The translations under genes and the position numbers were made by a program. Under the pieces are notes generated by a model. That model searched no databases. It was not told the DNA's origin and worked only from the letters and a program-made list of their open reading frames with translations. From the NCBI GenBank assembly GCA_022787565.1, contig JALFVN010000011.1, positions 1 to 63,336 on the forward strand: a stretch of 63,336 nucleotides of DNA, written 5' to 3'. This document shows, piece after piece, positions 59,818 through 63,336 of the stretch. The DNA is from Clostridiales bacterium (GTDB lineage: Bacteria > Bacillota > Clostridia > Oscillospirales > Oscillospiraceae). The first letter of the stretch is position 1. Each line of letters opens with the position of its first letter.

Positions 59818-62800
59818 AAGAACGGATATCCACAAGATCCTTGTGATCGGCTCCGGCCCCATCGTCATCGGCCAGGCCGCGGAATTTGACTACGCGGGCA
59901 CCCAGGCCTGCCTGGCCCTGAAGGAAGAGGGCTATGAGGTTGTGCTCTGCAACTCCAACCCCGCCACCATCATGACCGACACCTCCATTGCCGACAAGGT
60001 GTACATGGAGCCGCTGACCCTTGAATATATTGCCAAAATTCTCCGCTACGAGCGCCCGGATGCCATTGTCCCCGGCATCGGGGGCCAGACGGGCCTGAAT
60101 CTGGCGGTACAGCTGGAGAAAAAGGGCGTTTTAAAGGAGTGCCAGGTGGAGCTGTTGGGCACCAGCAGCAAGAGCATCGAGCAGGCAGAGGACCGGGAGC
60201 AGTTCAAGGAGCTGTGCCAGCGTCTGGGCGAGCCGGTGCTCCCCTCCGAGATCGCCGAGAGCATGGAAGAAGGCCTGCTTGCGGCGGAGCATATCGGCTA
60301 CCCAGTGGTGCTGCGCCCCGCTTTCACCCTGGGCGGCACCGGCGGCGGCTTTGCCAACGACGAGCAGGAATTCCGGGAGCTGATGAAAAACGCTCTGGCC
60401 CTTTCTCCCGTCCATCAGGTGCTGATTGAAAAGAGCATCAAGGGCTACAAGGAGATCGAATACGAGGTGATGCGGGACGCGAACGACACCGCCATCACCA
60501 TCTGCAACATGGAGAACATCGACCCGGTGGGCATCCACACCGGCGACTCCATTGTGGTCTGTCCTTCCCAGACCCTGACCAACAAGGAATACCACATGCT
60601 CCGGGACAGCGCCCTGCGGATCATCCGGGCGCTGAAGATCGAGGGCGGCTGCAACGTCCAGTTTGCCCTGGATCCCCACTCCTTCCAGTACTATCTCATC
60701 GAGGTCAACCCCCGTGTCTCCCGCTCCTCCGCCCTGGCCTCCAAAGCCAGCGGCTACCCCATCGCCAGAGTGTCCGCCAAAATCAGCGTGGGCATGACCC
60801 TGGACGAGATCCCCATCGCCAACACCCCCGCCGCCTTTGAGCCCACCCTTGACTATGTGGTCACCAAAATGCCCCGCTTCCCCTTTGACAAGTTTGCCTC
60901 CGCCGACAACCGGCTCAGCACCCAGATGAAGGCCACCGGCGAGGTGATGAGCGTGGGCCGCACCATTGAGGAGAGCCTGCTGAAGGCCATCCGCTCTCTG
61001 GAGATCGGCGTATACCACCTGCACATGAAAAAATTTGACAGCATGAAATCCGACGAGCTGCTGCGCTATGTGGCCCAGGGCACCGACGATAGGATCTACG
61101 CCATCGCCCAGCTGCTGCGAAACGGCATGGACATGGGCCTGATCGCAGACGCCACCCAGATCGACCTGCTGTTCATCGAAAAGCTGCGCAACATCGTTCT
61201 GGAAGAGGAGGAGCTGCGCCGCCACCCCTGGGATATGGCCGTGCTGGCCGACGCAAAACGCATGGGCTTCTGCGACAGAGCCATTGCGGATTTCTGGAGC
61301 ACCAGCGAGCTGAATGTGTATAAAAAGCGCATTTTCAAGGGCATCATGCCGGTATACAAAATGATCGACACCTGCGCCTCGGAATTTGAAAGCTATATTC
61401 CCTATTTCTACTCCACCTACGAGCAGGAGAACGAATCCATTGTGTCCGACCGGAAAAAGGTAGTGGTCCTGGGCTCCGGCCCCATCCGTATCGGCCAGGG
61501 TGTGGAGTTTGACTATTCCACCGTCCATGCCGTCAGCACCATCAAGAAGGCGGGCTACGAGGCCATCATCATCAACAACAACCCGGAGACCGTCTCCACC
61601 GACTACACCTGCTCCGACAAGCTGTATTTCGAGCCTCTCTGCGCCGAGGACGTGATGAACATCGTCCTGATGGAAAAGCCTGTGGGCGTTATCGCCTCTC
61701 TGGGCGGGCAGACCGCTATCAATCTGGCCCAGCCGCTGATGGAGCGGGGCGTGAAGATCATCGGCACCGACTGCCAGGCTATTGAGCGGGCCGAAAACCG
61801 GGACAGCTTTGAAAAGATCCTGGAGCAGCTGAACATCCCCCAACCCCAGGGCCGCGCCGTTACCAATATTGAGGACGGCGTGAGCGCCGCAGAGCAGATC
61901 GGCTACCCGGTGCTGGTTCGCCCCAGCTTTGTTCTGGGCGGCAGAGCCATGCAGATCGTGGCCAACGAGGAACAGCTGCGCCACTACCTGAAAACCGCCG
62001 TTGAGGTGGATGAGGACAAGCCTGTGCTGGTAGATAAATATATCCAGGGTAAAGAGGTAGAGGTTGACGCAGTCTGCGACGGGACGAACGTTTTTGTTCC
62101 CGGTATCATGGAGCTGGTGGAGCGCACCGGCATCCACAGCGGCGACTCCATCAGCGTCTACCCGCCCTTCAGCATCTCCCAGAAGGTCCGGGACACTATT
62201 CTGGACTACACGGAAAAGCTGGGACTGGGCATCGGCATCATTGGCCTGTACAACATTCAGTTCATCGTGGACAAGGACGAAAACGTGTTCATCATTGAGG
62301 TCAATCCCCGCTCCTCCCGCACCGTTCCCTTCCTGTCCAAGGCCACGGGATACAGTCTTGCGGATATCGCCACTCTGGTCATTCTGGGCAAAAGTCTGAA
62401 GGAACAGGGCCTGAACATCCGCTACCCGGAGGAAAAGCAGCGCCACTATGTAAAGGTCCCTGCTTTCTCCTTCTCCAAGCTCAGCGGACTGGACGCCTAC
62501 CTGTCCCCGGAGATGAAGTCCACCGGCGAGGCCATCGGCTACGATAAGAGCATGACCAGAGCCCTGTTCAAGGCTCTCCAGGCCTCGGGCATGAACGTGA
62601 TGAATTACGGCACGGTCTTTGTCACCGTGGCCGACTGCGACAAGGAAGAGGCCCTGCCTCTGGTCCGCCGCTTCTACAATATGGGCTTCAACATTGAGGC
62701 TACAAGAGGCACAGCGGAGTTTCTCAAGGCCCACGGCATCCGCACGAGGGTGCGCCGGAAGATCAGCGAGGGCTACACAGAAATTCTGGACAGCCTCCGC

Positions 62801-62989
62801 CAGGGCTATGTGACCTATGTGATCAACACCAGGGATGTCAGCGACCATGACCTGCTGTCCGACGGCCACGCCATCCGCCAGTGCGCGGTGGAAAACAACG
62901 TCAGCGTCTTTACCGCCCTGGACACCGTCCGCGTGCTGCTGGATGTGCTGGAGGAGACCACCCTGGGCATCTCCACCATCGACGGCTGA
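59810..62989 (+). CDS. carB: Carbamoyl-phosphate synthase large subunit
   Basis: A 1059-aa protein with the expected two homologous ATP-grasp halves: first [19 protein letters not shown] (about 14-32), second [20 protein letters not shown] (about 552). The C-terminal MGS-like allosteric domain (about 930-1059) is complete. It makes carbamoyl phosphate from bicarbonate, ammonia and two ATP. Followed by a terminator hairpin and a family A element. Confidence 0.98.
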   Translation: MPKRTDIHKILVIGSGPIVIGQAAEFDYAGTQACLALKEEGYEVVLCNSNPATIMTDTSIADKVYMEPLTLEYIAKILRYERPDAIVPGIGGQTGLNLAVQLEKKGVLKECQVELLGTSSKSIEQAEDREQFKELCQRLGEPVLPSEIAESMEEGLLAAEHIGYPVVLRPAFTLGGTGGGFANDEQEFRELMKNALALSPVHQVLIEKSIKGYKEIEYEVMRDANDTAITICNMENIDPVGIHTGDSIVVCPSQTLTNKEYHMLRDSALRIIRALKIEGGCNVQFALDPHSFQYYLIEVNPRVSRSSALASKASGYPIARVSAKISVGMTLDEIPIANTPAAFEPTLDYVVTKMPRFPFDKFASADNRLSTQMKATGEVMSVGRTIEESLLKAIRSLEIGVYHLHMKKFDSMKSDELLRYVAQGTDDRIYAIAQLLRNGMDMGLIADATQIDLLFIEKLRNIVLEEEELRRHPWDMAVLADAKRMGFCDRAIADFWSTSELNVYKKRIFKGIMPVYKMIDTCASEFESYIPYFYSTYEQENESIVSDRKKVVVLGSGPIRIGQGVEFDYSTVHAVSTIKKAGYEAIIINNNPETVSTDYTCSDKLYFEPLCAEDVMNIVLMEKPVGVIASLGGQTAINLAQPLMERGVKIIGTDCQAIERAENRDSFEKILEQLNIPQPQGRAVTNIEDGVSAAEQIGYPVLVRPSFVLGGRAMQIVANEEQLRHYLKTAVEVDEDKPVLVDKYIQGKEVEVDAVCDGTNVFVPGIMELVERTGIHSGDSISVYPPFSISQKVRDTILDYTEKLGLGIGIIGLYNIQFIVDKDENVFIIEVNPRSSRTVPFLSKATGYSLADIATLVILGKSLKEQGLNIRYPEEKQRHYVKVPAFSFSKLSGLDAYLSPEMKSTGEAIGYDKSMTRALFKALQASGMNVMNYGTVFVTVADCDKEEALPLVRRFYNMGFNIEATRGTAEFLKAHGIRTRVRRKISEGYTEILDSLRQGYVTYVINTRDVSDHDLLSDGHAIRQCAVENNVSVFTALDTVRVLLDVLEETTLGISTIDG

Positions 62990-63010
62990 ACATGAAACAC
63001 AATAACAATC

Positions 63011-63037
63011 AGAAGGCTTCCGCAACGGAAGCCTTCT
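63011..63037 (+). terminator. Terminator hairpin of carB
   Basis: A 12-bp stem, AGAAGGCTTCCG with CGGAAGCCTTCT, around CAA. The usual T run is missing because a family A element begins at once. By analogy with the other two loci, a second copy of this hairpin is expected beyond the window. Confidence 0.8.
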
Positions 63038-63336
63038 GAGACTGTCAAAAAACTATGCTTTTTCGTCGACTATAGAGCCGCGGGGGAGCGCGAGGGGTAG
63101 CAAAGCGGCGCTGCGGTAGTGAATGACATGCCGGTGGCATGTCAGAGCCGCAGCGTGACCGAGCCTCAGCGAGACCAAGACCCCCTGCTCTCCTTGCCGC
63201 AATGCTGTTTGCGGGCCTGTTTCACGACGGCCCGCAAACAGCGCGGCTGCGGAAATTGCGCATCGTCTTCATCTGCCACAGGCAGCGACGAAGCGCAATA
63301 CTCGCGTTACAATAACCCGCCGCCAAAAAGCTTGAT
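63038..63336 (+). mobile_element. Family A structured repeat element, copy 3, expanded and cut by window end
   Basis: Begins GAGACTGTCAAAAAACTATG like copy 1. After GCGAGGGG it carries about 200 extra bases (63098-63300) not present in copies 1 and 2, then resumes with CTCGCGTTACAATAACCCGC and AAAAAGCTTGAT to the window end. The extra part itself has hairpins: TGACATGCC/GGCATGTCA, and a 14-bp stem GCTGTTTGCGGGCC. No gene seen. Confidence 0.82.

Noticed and set aside
60131-63025. A 964-codon open frame on the minus strand
   Set aside because: Antisense to carB, with a low-complexity His/Val/Gly product and no ribosome site.
1-63336. CRISPR array
   Set aside because: No regularly spaced short direct repeats and no cas genes were seen; the repeats present are dispersed palindromes.

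Overview
The window reads as a chromosomal segment of a low-GC-phylum (Bacillota) anaerobe, most likely a Clostridia/Oscillospirales-type gut bacterium. The base composition is nevertheless GC-rich (by eye somewhat above 50%). Indicators are Gram-positive gene sets (MurT/GatD, DnaD plus a DnaI-like loader, an HtrA-like protease with a cytoplasmic N-terminus, ThiI without a rhodanese domain), strong Shine-Dalgarno sites, many ATGA gene overlaps and sigma-A promoters with 17-nt spacers. The exact genus cannot be read from the sequence. No rRNA, tRNA, CRISPR array, prophage or DDE-type insertion sequence was seen.

Layout. 1-1890: repeat-rich start, then DegV and its MarR-type regulator, with a perfect palindrome at the regulator's start of transcription. 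2264-10802: a catabolic block reading rightwards: GntR regulator, DHDPS/NAL-family aldolase, tripartite tricarboxylate transporter (tctC, tctB, tctA), a duplicated YcxB-like membrane protein, a D-2-hydroxyacid dehydrogenase and a ribokinase-like kinase. 10824-15073: two leftward regulatory pairs, an ECF sigma factor with its zinc anti-sigma factor and a sensor kinase with its response regulator. 15118-20329: lepA and an Xre regulator leftwards, pta, tadA and a REP-associated tyrosine transposase (RAYT) rightwards, with several repeats. 20346-25781: phosphoribosyltransferase, HtrA protease and a YtrA-type GntR/ABC transporter operon, all leftwards. 25866-27223: lysA with a consensus promoter. 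27322-41300: a long leftward run, in transcription order U32 peptidase-family protein, maf, mreC, mreD, mrdA (PBP2), a methylglyoxal-synthase-like protein, hisS, aspS, comM, thiI, cinA. 41363-44639: DnaD, DnaC-like loader, DUF2804. 44646-49410: iron-type DtxR repressor, a CoA-acyltransferase-fold protein, an AlbA_2/Schlafen-type regulator, murC. 49459-53034: cca, uracil-DNA glycosylase, DUF2156, GNAT. 53213-58221: murT-gatD, then amidohydrolase, PHP phosphoesterase, DUF218. 58225-62989: leader plus carA-carB.

The most unusual content is in the repeats. A structured element of about 205 nt occurs three times (7209, 20094 on the other strand, 63038), each time directly beside a gene-end hairpin. 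In the two complete cases the local hairpin is present as a perfect copy on both sides of the element (26 bp and 33 bp), although the hairpin sequences at the two loci are unrelated. One copy sits against the RAYT gene, whose stop codon lies within the duplicated hairpin. A second family (363-500 and 58552-58702) is also bracketed by paired A/T-rich hairpins. A third is the widespread inverted repeat that mistranslates as 'HPERSEGS'; two of its copies flank a small GIY-YIG nuclease gene. Other points worth attention are a methylglyoxal-synthase homologue lacking the expected catalytic Asp, an acyltransferase-fold protein with Glu in place of the catalytic His, an iron-type metal site in a short DtxR-family protein, and an in-frame small ORF overlapping a foldable RNA behind DUF2804.
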